64,000 bases of DNA, taken from NCBI RefSeq assembly GCF_005887115.1, contig NZ_PNCJ01000023.1, forward strand, positions 1 to 64,000, written 5' to 3'. The notes under the pieces were generated by a model. The model did no database searches, was not told the origin of the DNA, and saw only the letters and a program-made list of their open reading frames with translations. Positions 51,849 to 60,396 of the stretch are shown here, one piece after another; the first letter of the stretch is position 1, and each line of letters starts with the position of its first letter. Both the position numbers and the translations under genes were made by a program. This DNA comes from Pseudoalteromonas rubra. Lineage in GTDB: Bacteria; Pseudomonadota; Gammaproteobacteria; Enterobacterales; Alteromonadaceae.

Positions 51849-52184
51849 ATGATTGGCATGAATGCCCAGACAGGTAAGCCGCTGGGCGGCGTTGAGCACC
51901 TGAAACAAAGTATTCGCGATATTGTGACGACCCCCAAGGGAAGTCGGGTGATGCGTCGCGATTATGGCTGCGGTTTATTTGAACTCATTGACCGGCCGTT
52001 TTCACACTCTCTGGTTGGTGATATTACCATTGCCATTTCCAATGCACTTGAGCAATGGGAGCCGAGATTTGCACTTGAAGGGGTGGCGGTGCACCCGGCC
52101 GGAGACGGCAAATTATCAATCGCCATTGAAGGCTTATATCTTATCAATGGCGAACCGGTAACCATCGAGGGGATCCAAATCTAA
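51849..52184 (+). CDS. gpW: Baseplate protein W (gp25-like)
   Basis: A 111-residue protein of the GPW/gp25 family: HLKQSIRDIVTTPKGSRVMR then RDYGCGLFELIDRPF and ISNALEQWEPRFALEGVAVH. It forms the inner baseplate wedge that starts sheath assembly in contractile tails. AAGGAGGTG precedes the ATG. It lies directly after PAAR and before the sheath terminator. Confidence 0.9.
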   Translation: MIGMNAQTGKPLGGVEHLKQSIRDIVTTPKGSRVMRRDYGCGLFELIDRPFSHSLVGDITIAISNALEQWEPRFALEGVAVHPAGDGKLSIAIEGLYLINGEPVTIEGIQI

Positions 52185-52223
52185 CTTGTGATTTTTTAAT
52201 TTTCTCAATTTATTTTTCAACTT

Positions 52224-52275
52224 AAGCCACAGCACCTGGGCTGCGTTTTGTCGCAGCTCGGCTGTGGCTTTTTTA
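52224..52275 (+). terminator. Intrinsic terminator between W and sheath genes
   Basis: AAGCCACAGC pairs with GCTGTGGCTT, with a nested GCTGCG/CGCAGC hairpin and a T run. Sheath and tube genes follow, so read-through or a separate promoter is required. Confidence 0.9.
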
Positions 52276-52309
52276 TTAGCTAATTGACATACCTTTAAAG
52301 GAGATATCT

Positions 52310-53737
52310 ATGTCTAAATTTCTACACGGTGTAGAAGTCATCGAGGCGCAAACTGGCACGCGCCCAATTAAAACGGTTAAAAGTGCGGTTATTGGCCTGA
52401 TTGGTACGGCCCCTTTTGCTGACGAAAAGGCGTTTCCGCTTAATACACCTGTGTTAGTGGCAGGCAAGCGTACGGATGCGGTTAAACTGGTTGACACAAC
52501 CAATGCGGGTTATCAGGAAAAACTGGCGTCAGCAAAAACGGCTGCAGGCGATGCGGCGAAAGCAGAAACCAGCACGCAATATCTGGCAGCTGTGGAAGCG
52601 TTTAAAGCGGCGAACGATAAAGCGGCAGACTACGAGCTTTCTGCGGAAGAAAAAACGGCCATTCAGGCTGATGTAGAAGCCAAAGCCAAAGCAGCGGTTA
52701 CGGATATTTCTGATTCGCTAAAGGGCTCTCTGGTACGTGCCATTGATGGCATCTTCGACCAGGCAGGTGCCGCTGTTGTTGTAGTACGTGTTGCTGACAG
52801 CACAAATTCAGACGTGACGAAGAGAGATGGTGATGTCATTGCCAATATGCAGGCAGGCACCACAGCTGATGGCGGCTATAAGGGTGTATCGGCGTTTTTG
52901 GCGGCTGAATCTGAGCTGGGCATGACGCCACGTATTCTTATTGCTCCTGAATACACCCATCAGTTCGACAAAGCCACAGGTGAAATGAATGCCGTTGTGT
53001 CTGACCTGATTGGTGTTGCTGAACGACTGCGTGCAGTGATCATCGCCGACGGTCCAAATGAGAAAGAAAGCTCTGCGGATGCCACCGCGATTAAGTACCG
53101 TCAGACCATTGGCTCACGTCGTGTGTATGTGGTTGACCCGCACGTACGTGTATTCCGCGATGGTGAATCTGTTGATGAGCCAGCCAGTGCCCGTGTTGCC
53201 GGTATGATTGCCAAATCGGACAACGACCGTGGCTTCTGGTGGAGCCCAAGTAATACCGCAATGAATGGTATTGTTGGTACTGCACGCCCGGTGGACTTCC
53301 AGTTAGGTGATGCAAACGCACGTGCTAACCACCTGAATGAAAACGAAGTAGCGACCATTATCCGCCAAAACGGCTTCAAGCTGTGGGGTAACCGTACGTG
53401 TTCTGGCGACCCGAAATGGGCCTTCCTGTCAGTGGTTCGTACCGCAGACATGATCAATGACTCACTGCTGCGTGCCCACATGTGGGCGGTTGACCGTAAC
53501 ATCACCAAAACTTATATCGAAGATGTGAAACAGAGCGTGCAGTCTTACCTGGACAGCCTTAAAGCACAGGGTGCAATCCTGGGCGGCGAAATCTGGGCAG
53601 ATGAAGAGCTGAATACGCCGGAAAACATTCAGGCTGGCAAGGTTTACTTCAGCTTTGACTTTACGCCGCCAACACCGGCTGAGCACATCACCTTCAAGAG
53701 CATTCTGACAAATAACTACCTAGAGGAAATCGTATAA
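52310..53737 (+). CDS. gpFI: Contractile tail sheath protein FI
   Basis: A 475-residue P2 FI homologue: FLHGVEVIEAQTGTRPIKTV, then AAESELGMTPRILIAPEYTH, then the C-terminal NGFKLWGNRTCSGDPKWAFL and VRTADMINDSLLRAHMWAVD. P2 FI is about 396 residues; the extra length is mainly an Ala/Lys-rich helical stretch at about residues 62-138. AAAGGAG precedes the ATG. It drives contraction. It overlaps the tube gene by one base (TAATG). Confidence 0.95.
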   Translation: MSKFLHGVEVIEAQTGTRPIKTVKSAVIGLIGTAPFADEKAFPLNTPVLVAGKRTDAVKLVDTTNAGYQEKLASAKTAAGDAAKAETSTQYLAAVEAFKAANDKAADYELSAEEKTAIQADVEAKAKAAVTDISDSLKGSLVRAIDGIFDQAGAAVVVVRVADSTNSDVTKRDGDVIANMQAGTTADGGYKGVSAFLAAESELGMTPRILIAPEYTHQFDKATGEMNAVVSDLIGVAERLRAVIIADGPNEKESSADATAIKYRQTIGSRRVYVVDPHVRVFRDGESVDEPASARVAGMIAKSDNDRGFWWSPSNTAMNGIVGTARPVDFQLGDANARANHLNENEVATIIRQNGFKLWGNRTCSGDPKWAFLSVVRTADMINDSLLRAHMWAVDRNITKTYIEDVKQSVQSYLDSLKAQGAILGGEIWADEELNTPENIQAGKVYFSFDFTPPTPAEHITFKSILTNNYLEEIV

Positions 53738-54246
53738 TGGCAATGTCTCCTAAAATCCTTAAAAAATTCAAACTGTTCGTAGACGGCAAAGGCTACCTGG
53801 GCATTGCGGACGAAATTCAGCTACCAAAAGTCACGGTGAAAACCCGTGAAGTGACATCGGGCTTTCAGGCGCCGATTGAGCTGGACGTGGGTCAGCTTGA
53901 GAAACTGGAAGGCAGTATCACTTTGCTTGAATACAACGCCGACATGCTCAAGCTGCTGGGTGACTGGAGTGGGGCGACCACACCATTAACCGCGCGCGGT
54001 GCGATTCAGGCGCAAGGTCAGCCACCACAGCCTGTGGTTGTGACTCTGGAAGGCTACTTCAAAGAAGTCGATATGGGTAACTGGAAAGACGGCGAAGAAG
54101 CCAAGCTGACGATGCAGTACACAGTGCAGAAGTACAAGCTGGAGATCAACAACGAAGTGATCTACGAAATTGACCTGTACAACGATGTGCGCAAAATCAA
54201 AGGCACAGATCAAATGGCGCTGTTACGCGCTGCCATTGGCGCTTAA
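53737..54246 (+). CDS. gpFII: Tail tube protein FII
   Basis: A 169-residue P2 FII homologue: ILKKFKLFVDGKGYLGIADE then LPKVTVKTREVTSGFQAPIE and GQLEKLEGSITLLEY, followed by GYFKEVDMGNWKDGEEAKLT. It forms the inner tube that is driven through the target envelope. It overlaps the sheath by one base. A GGCGGG/CCCGCC stem (54264-54307) follows, probably controlling the ratio with the low-abundance gene downstream. Confidence 0.95.
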   Translation: MAMSPKILKKFKLFVDGKGYLGIADEIQLPKVTVKTREVTSGFQAPIELDVGQLEKLEGSITLLEYNADMLKLLGDWSGATTPLTARGAIQAQGQPPQPVVVTLEGYFKEVDMGNWKDGEEAKLTMQYTVQKYKLEINNEVIYEIDLYNDVRKIKGTDQMALLRAAIGA

Positions 54247-54343
54247 TTCGCGCTCTTGTCTTAATATGGCGGGTACTTCTTACTGGCTTAATCCCCGGGA
54301 GTGCCCGCCTGCGCACTGAGAAAATAATAATAGGAGCAAAAGC

Positions 54344-54601
54344 ATGAAAGAAATCATTACCCTGGCATTTCCAGTGACGGTTGACGGGCATGAGTATGCC
54401 GAATTGACAATGAGACGACCAAAAGTACGAGACCGGTTAATGGTGGACAAGGCAGATATCAGCGAGTCGGAAAGTGAAATTCGCTACTTCTCCAATTTGT
54501 GCGAAGTCTCGCCGGATATCATCGAAGAGCTTGATTGGAGCGACTTTGTGAAGCTCAGAGAGACCTTACAGGCTTTTCTCGTATCCCGCCCAGGCGCTTA
54601 A
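54344..54601 (+). CDS. gpE: Tail assembly chaperone E
   Basis: An 85-residue Phage_TAC_7-type protein: KEIITLAFPVTVDGHEYAEL then TMRRPKVRDRLMVDK and CEVSPDIIEELDWSDF. P2 and relatives make a second product by a -1 frameshift into a downstream GpE frame. That frame (54535-54732) is present here and is in the -1 phase, but no canonical slippery heptamer is visible in the short window (54535-54601) where a shift must occur. AGGAG precedes the ATG. Confidence 0.85.
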   Translation: MKEIITLAFPVTVDGHEYAELTMRRPKVRDRLMVDKADISESESEIRYFSNLCEVSPDIIEELDWSDFVKLRETLQAFLVSRPGA

Positions 54602-54606
54602 GAGCC

Positions 54607-54732
54607 ATGGTGATCGCCTTAGCCAAATACACCGGTTGGGGCCTGACCGAACTCAATGCATTGACCGAAGATGAATTAGTCGATTGGTTCAATGCTGCGG
54701 TTGACTACAAAGAGGCAACCTCTGCGTCCTGA
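54607..54732 (+). CDS. GpE-family tail protein (E' product)
   Basis: A 41-residue segment from ATG 54607, reading MVIALAKYTGWGLTELNALT then EDELVDWFNAAVDY, the GpE (E') signature. It could be fused to E by -1 frameshifting or be translated on its own by reinitiation, as the ATG is 5 bases after the E stop. Reinitiation is favoured because no slippery site is seen. The product should bind the tape measure during tail assembly. Confidence 0.7.
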   Translation: MVIALAKYTGWGLTELNALTEDELVDWFNAAVDYKEATSAS

Positions 54733-54754
54733 TCCGCTGCGGGTCATCCCTCTG

Positions 54755-54780
54755 CAAACATGCGTTTTTGCGCATGTTTG
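54755..54780 (+). other. 10-bp hairpin before the tape measure gene
   Basis: CAAACATGCG, loop TTTTTG, CGCATGTTTG. It has no T run after it. It lies between GpE and the tape measure gene and may set transcript ratio or stability. Confidence 0.55.
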
Positions 54781-54891
54781 TGGATTCAATTGCGGGCATT
54801 GCTCAGTGGCTTTTTTCAGGCTGTTTAGCAATGCCACACTCCACCTCCCTTCATTCTCTGGTATCACTTCTTAACTCTTTCAGGTAAATCT

Positions 54892-57800
54892 ATGAAACAA
54901 GGAACTGTCGAACATCTTCGTGCTCCCGGCGGAGCCAAAAATAAAGTTAAACATCGCCTGGCGCAGAGCAATGGCGTGGACCAGCGACTGGCGAAACTCG
55001 GCCGGACACTGCATTCTCTGCAGCTGCAAAGTGATGCCAGTGCCGCGTCGGTCGGGCAACTACTCGCACAGCTCCAGGCGCTGGTGTTATTAGCCCCACA
55101 AAGTAGTGATCTGCAAAAACGTCTGCAGGCTGTGATGGCACAACAGGGGCAGTCGGCGCAACCAGCGTCTGGCCAAGGGGCTGTCAGCCTGAGTGTGGAT
55201 AACCCGGGGGCTTATGAAGTGCCCGACGCTTTACTGGCGTCTTTGGATAATCTTGGCGCTGTGATTGCGCGCCTCGCTGATAAAAATGAACAAGCCTCTC
55301 AGCCCAGTGGTGCCGGTCAGGTAGCAACCGCAACGGCACCAGATTTTACACCGGTAAACGCGTCTGAGTATCGTCAGGACTCAGTTGAGCTGAATACCTC
55401 CGCGGGTATTGGCAATGATGCTGTAGCGACAGCTGTGCCTGAAGGTAGCGTAGATGTATCGGCCGTGACTGCGTTGTCCCACTCAGTGAATACTGACCTG
55501 AACAGCCTGACCAGTTTGGTGCCCGAAGTGGCGCGTTCACTGGATCTCGGCCAGACGGTGGCGGCATTTCAATCCGCATTACCGGTGTTGCAAAATCTGG
55601 ATCTTAAGGCGTTGTTCGCCGGTGACCTCAATGGGCTAAAAACGGCATTGCCAGCACTCATTGACGCGGTCGACTTACCTCAGTTGCAGCAGGCACTGGC
55701 TTCAGAATTGCCGGCACTGGCACAGCTAGACTTGTCTGGTGCATTGCGTGGTGATGTACAGGCTCTAGCATCAGAGCTTCCGCACATGCTCAGCGCTTTA
55801 CAGTTGGATGGGGTTTCGGCCAGTGTCGCGCAAGCCTTGCCTGCACTTACGCAGCTGGATATGCCAGCAATTGCTTCAGGGGAGCTAGATTCCCTAATCC
55901 AGGCTGCACCGCAGCTATTTCAGGCATTGAATATGCCTGGCGCATCTCAGGCAATGGAAAAAGCCCTGCCGGTACTCAGTAAACTCAACGCGCCTGCGAT
56001 CATCGAAGGTGACCTCAGCAGTGTACTGGACGCTGCGCCTGAGGTTTTGCGTGCATTTGAGCTGGACGGGGCAGCAGACAAATTGCAGGCCGCCATACCC
56101 AGCCTGACCCAGCTTGACCTCAAAGGCATAGCGCAAGGTGATGTGTCCACTTTAATGAACGTGGCGCCTCAGTTGCTGAACGCGCTGGAGCTGGGAGATG
56201 CAGGCACAGCGATGGCTGCCGCGCTTCCGGCATTACAAAAATTTGATGTAGACGGATTACTCGGTGGTGATCTGACTTCTCTGGCTGAAGCCGGTCCGGA
56301 TCTGCTCAATGCACTGGGCATGGAAGAGGCGGCAGCCCTGCTACAACAACATGCTGGCATTGTGCAAAAGCTCGACATCCGTGGCGTGATAAGTGGCGAC
56401 CTGGCTTCGCTGGGAGAGGTTGCCCCTGCGGTATTTGATGCGCTGGATATGCCCGGCGCATCGGCAGCAATGCAAAAGGCCATGCCGGTGCTGAGTAAGC
56501 TCAATGCCCCGGCAATTATGGAAGGCGATCTGAGCAGTTTGCTGGATGCGGCGCCCGAAGTATTGCGCGCGTTTGAGCTGGATGACGCCGCGGATAAGTT
56601 GCGAACCGCCATTCCTGGTTTGGCCAAGCTTGATTTGAAAAGCATCGTGCAGGGGGATGTCTCCAGCCTGATGAACGCCGCCCCGGATTTGCTTAAAGCT
56701 CTGGAACTGGGCGATGCAGGCGCCTTGCTTGAGTCTGCCTTACCTGCGCTACAGAAATTTGATGTGGACGCGCTGCTGAGCGGCGACCTGTCATCTTTGA
56801 CAGAAGCGGGCCCTCAGTTGCTGCATGCTTTTGGTATGGATGAGGCTGCCTCGTTGCTGCAACAACATGCCGGGGTGTTCCAAAAACTTGATGTGAAGGG
56901 CGTGCTGGGTGGCGACTTGTCATCACTGGTTTCTGCTGCACCTGATCTGCTGAATGCATTTGGCATGGACGGCGCAGCATCATTGCTGGCACAACATGAA
57001 GGGGCGCTCAGCAAGCTGGATTTTAAAGGGCTGATGAACGGCGATTTGTCGTCTCTGGGCGACGCCGCATCTGAGTTTTTGAGTGGCTCCGGTTTATTTG
57101 GCGATACTGAAGGGGACGCTGAGACGTCTAGTGTTTTTGATGAACTTGATGGGCACTTAGAAGACGAGCCGGAAGAAGAGAAAAAGCGGCCCCGTAAACG
57201 CAAAAACAAGGGCAAACCAAAGGGTAAGTCAGGTTCTAAACGAGGGCGAAATAAAGGGAAAGGCAAAGATCAGGCTGCTCCAGAGTCCCAAGAGAACGCC
57301 ACCAGGAAAAATAAGCGCAAGCCAGCGGCACAGGGCAATGCGATCCGTGCACTTGACCGCGGCAGGCAGCTCCCCAATGCGACATCTAAATCAATAGCGG
57401 TGCAGACTGCAGCAAATGACGCCAAGTCTGGCAAGCTGGGGCAGTTTGCCGGTAAAAAAGGCGGGCTGTTTAGTCGTCTGCCCGGGGCTAAAATGCTCGG
57501 TAAACTGGCAGCCCCTTTGAGTGCGGTAATGGGAGCCGTGGATGTGGCTGCCACGCTGTCGGATGACAGCCTGAGTGCTGAGCAAAAAACTCAGCAGGTT
57601 GGCAGTGCCGTCGGCGGTGCAGGCGGTGCCTGGGCCGGCGCCGCAGCAGGTGCAGCCATTGGCTCGGTGATCCCAGGGATCGGTACTGCCATAGGTGGTC
57701 TGGTCGGCGGTGCGCTGGGTGCGATGGGCGGTGAGTCTGTTGGTGGCTGGCTGGGTGAAAAGCTCGGAGGCTGGTTTGCTGATGATGAACCTGCCAAACC

Positions 57801-58572
57801 TCAGGCCACACCTGACATCAGTGGCAATGTTGAGACATCGCAGGTTGCAGCGAATGATGCTGGAGTGTCCGGCACGGCGCCACAAAATGGTAATAGCAGT
57901 AACCTACTGGGTCTGGCTGAAGGCTTTATCAAAAATCAGTTTATTAATCCGTTTAATCTGGCCGCAGGCACCGCATCTGTGTTTGCTGAATTAACCGGGA
58001 ATGGTCACAGTCGTGCACGTAAAGTAGCCAAAGTAGGCAATTTTGTCGGCGATGCTTTGAATTATCACACCGTATGGCAGGCCGCCAATGATGAGTCTTT
58101 GAGTGGCTCGCAAAAAGCAGGGGTGATAGGCGGTACGCTCGGAGGCATGTTCTCAGCCAAGGCCGTCTCGGGGTTAATGGAAAAAAGCCGTAACCCCTGG
58201 TTGAAAATGGCTGCCCCACTGGCTGGGTTTATCACCAACGCAGCGGTGGGGTCGCACATTAGCAGTTGGTTTAGTGCGGATAAATCGACCAAATCGGAAG
58301 ATGTGGCGGCTGACAAGGCCAACATTGTCAGCACCCCAGAAGCGCTGTCAACCTCACATGTCTCATCTGCAACCCATACAGATGCCACTTCCGTTAATAG
58401 TGACACAGCACATCAGGGTGCACAGGTAACGGTCAATGCCAATATCACAGTCAATGCGCGCAGTGGCGAACAGGCTCAGGATATTGCTATTCAGGTTAAG
58501 CAGATCCTTGAACAGCAGCAACAGCAGGCCGTTCGCGATTTGAATGCGCGCTATTTCAATCAGGTGGCTTAA
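54892..58572 (+). CDS. gpT: Tape measure protein T, with twelve 43-residue repeats
   Basis: A 1226-residue tape measure. Residues 1-229 are helical. Residues 230-745 are twelve perfectly phased 43-residue repeats without gaps, pattern LPxLxxLDxxxIxxGDLSSLxxAAPxLLxALxxxxAxxxLxxA. Residues about 761-815 are very basic (Lys/Arg/Gly-rich). Residues about 903-963 are Gly/Ala-rich and hydrophobic, as in tape measures that touch membranes. The C-terminus ends in a Gln-rich helix. Units 4, 5, 6 resemble 8, 9, 10, so a four-unit block was duplicated. It should set tail length. Confidence 0.9.
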   Translation: MKQGTVEHLRAPGGAKNKVKHRLAQSNGVDQRLAKLGRTLHSLQLQSDASAASVGQLLAQLQALVLLAPQSSDLQKRLQAVMAQQGQSAQPASGQGAVSLSVDNPGAYEVPDALLASLDNLGAVIARLADKNEQASQPSGAGQVATATAPDFTPVNASEYRQDSVELNTSAGIGNDAVATAVPEGSVDVSAVTALSHSVNTDLNSLTSLVPEVARSLDLGQTVAAFQSALPVLQNLDLKALFAGDLNGLKTALPALIDAVDLPQLQQALASELPALAQLDLSGALRGDVQALASELPHMLSALQLDGVSASVAQALPALTQLDMPAIASGELDSLIQAAPQLFQALNMPGASQAMEKALPVLSKLNAPAIIEGDLSSVLDAAPEVLRAFELDGAADKLQAAIPSLTQLDLKGIAQGDVSTLMNVAPQLLNALELGDAGTAMAAALPALQKFDVDGLLGGDLTSLAEAGPDLLNALGMEEAAALLQQHAGIVQKLDIRGVISGDLASLGEVAPAVFDALDMPGASAAMQKAMPVLSKLNAPAIMEGDLSSLLDAAPEVLRAFELDDAADKLRTAIPGLAKLDLKSIVQGDVSSLMNAAPDLLKALELGDAGALLESALPALQKFDVDALLSGDLSSLTEAGPQLLHAFGMDEAASLLQQHAGVFQKLDVKGVLGGDLSSLVSAAPDLLNAFGMDGAASLLAQHEGALSKLDFKGLMNGDLSSLGDAASEFLSGSGLFGDTEGDAETSSVFDELDGHLEDEPEEEKKRPRKRKNKGKPKGKSGSKRGRNKGKGKDQAAPESQENATRKNKRKPAAQGNAIRALDRGRQLPNATSKSIAVQTAANDAKSGKLGQFAGKKGGLFSRLPGAKMLGKLAAPLSAVMGAVDVAATLSDDSLSAEQKTQQVGSAVGGAGGAWAGAAAGAAIGSVIPGIGTAIGGLVGGALGAMGGESVGGWLGEKLGGWFADDEPAKPQATPDISGNVETSQVAANDAGVSGTAPQNGNSSNLLGLAEGFIKNQFINPFNLAAGTASVFAELTGNGHSRARKVAKVGNFVGDALNYHTVWQAANDESLSGSQKAGVIGGTLGGMFSAKAVSGLMEKSRNPWLKMAAPLAGFITNAAVGSHISSWFSADKSTKSEDVAADKANIVSTPEALSTSHVSSATHTDATSVNSDTAHQGAQVTVNANITVNARSGEQAQDIAIQVKQILEQQQQQAVRDLNARYFNQVA

Positions 58573-58599
58573 ATCCACATTTCATTCTTCAGGTGAACA

Positions 58600-59055
58600 A
58601 TGAGCAATACCAATCATGCCAGACACATGATGCAGCTGGGTGACTACAAGTTCTCGGTCAGCACAGCGGCATTTAACAAGCTGAAATACGACACCCAGTA
58701 TCGCTGGAAGTCGCTTGATGCCCCGACAAATAAAAACAGCCCTTTGATGCAGTTTATTGGGGTGGGAGAACAAACGCTGGATCTGGAAGGCACTATCTTC
58801 CCGCAAATCGTCGAAAACGGGTTGAAGCAACTCGATTATATGCGTGACGAGGCAGCCAAAGGGCAGCCTCTGACCCTGGGTTATGTAGAAGAAAGTGGCA
58901 AGACCAACCCCAGTGTGGGACGGGTCCTGGGGAAGTGGGTGATCAGTAGCATCAGCGAAACCCGGACCTTGTTTTTCAATGACGGCATTCCCCGGGAGAT
59001 CCAGTTTTCAATGCGCCTGAGTCGGTATCAGGCGGCACTTAAAGAGCCCGAATAA
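58600..59055 (+). CDS. gpU: Tail protein U
   Basis: A 151-residue P2 gpU homologue: MMQLGDYKFSVSTAAFNKLK then YDTQYRWKSLDAPTNKNSPL and LPQ-type DLEGTIFPQIVENG. gpU is a tail-completion/hub component in P2. CAGGTG precedes the ATG. It is followed by X and D in the P2 order. Confidence 0.9.
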   Translation: MSNTNHARHMMQLGDYKFSVSTAAFNKLKYDTQYRWKSLDAPTNKNSPLMQFIGVGEQTLDLEGTIFPQIVENGLKQLDYMRDEAAKGQPLTLGYVEESGKTNPSVGRVLGKWVISSISETRTLFFNDGIPREIQFSMRLSRYQAALKEPE

Positions 59056-59064
59056 GGAGAAGCC

Positions 59065-59277
59065 ATGAAAGGTGTAAATTATGTGACTCGTGATGGAGAC
59101 TGTCTTGATCTCATTTGTTATCGCCATTACGGGCAAAGTACCGGGACGGTTGAAAAAGTACTGGGGGCCAATGCGGGCCTGGCTGCATTGGGGGCAATTT
59201 ATCCGACGGGTGTGGAAATTTTTCTGCCCGAGCTGCCTAAGCCTAAGACCAAGCATGTGATCAATATTTGGGATTAG
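59065..59277 (+). CDS. gpX: Tail protein X
   Basis: A 70-residue P2 gpX homologue with a LysM-like fold: VNYVTRDGDCLDLICYRHYG then TVEKVLGANAGLAALGAIYP and GVEIFLPELP. It probably binds peptidoglycan or the baseplate hub. AAGGAG precedes the ATG. The D start lies 2 bases after its stop. Confidence 0.95.
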   Translation: MKGVNYVTRDGDCLDLICYRHYGQSTGTVEKVLGANAGLAALGAIYPTGVEIFLPELPKPKTKHVINIWD

Positions 59278-59279
59278 TT

Positions 59280-60290
59280 ATGAACCAGCAACCCTATTTT
59301 TCTATCAAAGCGAATGGCAATGAAGTGGCCGAGCGCCTTAAAGATCGGATCGTTGAAGTCAGTGTCACGCAGCGAACCGGCTTACTCAGTGATGTATGCA
59401 TGGTGCGATTCGATAACCTGGAAGAGCTGCCAATTCAGCTCCCGGAGCCAGGCAATGTACTGGAAATTGCGTTGGGATATAAAAACGGCACGCCAGACAA
59501 CCATGCTGCACTTACACCGATGGGTAAGTTTGATGTAGGGGCGTACCAACTTACGGGTCCTGCCCGGGCACTCACTTTGTATGGCAACAGCATTATGTGG
59601 GATGCCAACTTTAAATCGCCAAGATACCGCTCCTGGCCTGAGCAGGGCAGTGATGAGCCGATTACACTTGGCGACCTGGTGGCACAAATTGCTTCTGAGT
59701 ACGGGCTGCAAAGTGGTGTGAGTGAGGTACTACAGAGCATTACGCTGGAGCATCTTGAGCAAAGTGAAAGTGATATGCAGTTGCTTACGCGGCTTGCGCG
59801 GCGCTACGACGCGGTGATGAAAATTGCGGCAGATAAATTGCTGTTTGTCACTAAAGGCACCGGGCAGTCGCTGTCTGGGCAAACCGTGACCTCGACCACA
59901 CTCAGTAAACATCAAATAATACACTGGTCCAGGGCAACCAGCCATTACCACTTAGTCGGTGGCGTGCTTTGTTATTACTACGACACGCAGCAGGCACAGC
60001 GGATTTCAGTCCAGGCGGGCGCTGCGGCTCCCGTGGTGACTTTACCTTACCTTTATCCGGATGAAGCTGCCGCACAGGCTGCTGCAAACGCTCACCTGAC
60101 GCGTTTGAAGCGCGCTCATGGTGAGGTGCATTTATGTGTGCCAGGCGACCCGGATATTGTTGCCGGTGCTTTAATTACCGTGGATAAAACGGTGGAATAC
60201 CTAGCGGGTGAATGGTTTATCAAAGAAGTAACCCATCAGCTAACGTCACAGGGATATTTATGCCAGATCAAAGCTGAACAACCCAACTAA
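59280..60290 (+). CDS. gpD: Late control / hub protein D
   Basis: A 336-residue P2 gpD homologue (baseplate hub, T4 gp27-like): SIKANGNEVAERLKDRIVEV then LSDVCMVRFDNL, LEHLEQSESDMQLLTRLARR, YDAVMKIAADKLLFVTKGTG. The ATG at 59280 is preferred over a start four codons upstream, which overlaps X. It is the last gene of the locus; a hairpin without a strong T run follows. Confidence 0.95.
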   Translation: MNQQPYFSIKANGNEVAERLKDRIVEVSVTQRTGLLSDVCMVRFDNLEELPIQLPEPGNVLEIALGYKNGTPDNHAALTPMGKFDVGAYQLTGPARALTLYGNSIMWDANFKSPRYRSWPEQGSDEPITLGDLVAQIASEYGLQSGVSEVLQSITLEHLEQSESDMQLLTRLARRYDAVMKIAADKLLFVTKGTGQSLSGQTVTSTTLSKHQIIHWSRATSHYHLVGGVLCYYYDTQQAQRISVQAGAAAPVVTLPYLYPDEAAAQAAANAHLTRLKRAHGEVHLCVPGDPDIVAGALITVDKTVEYLAGEWFIKEVTHQLTSQGYLCQIKAEQPN

Positions 60291-60347
60291 CCCTGCCATC
60301 ATGTCGGTCAGACGTGACTTTGTCCTTTCTCCTTTCCTGCCCCCTTC

Positions 60348-60378
60348 ATTACCTGGCGAGGCTTATACGCCAGGTAAT
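60348..60378. terminator. 11-bp hairpin at the right border of the tailocin
   Basis: ATTACCTGGCG, loop AGGCTTATA, CGCCAGGTAAT: a perfect stem between the convergent D gene and the response-regulator gene. No long T run, so it may be a bidirectional terminator of moderate strength. Confidence 0.6.
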
Positions 60379-60396
60379 GCCCTACCTTAAGCCAAG

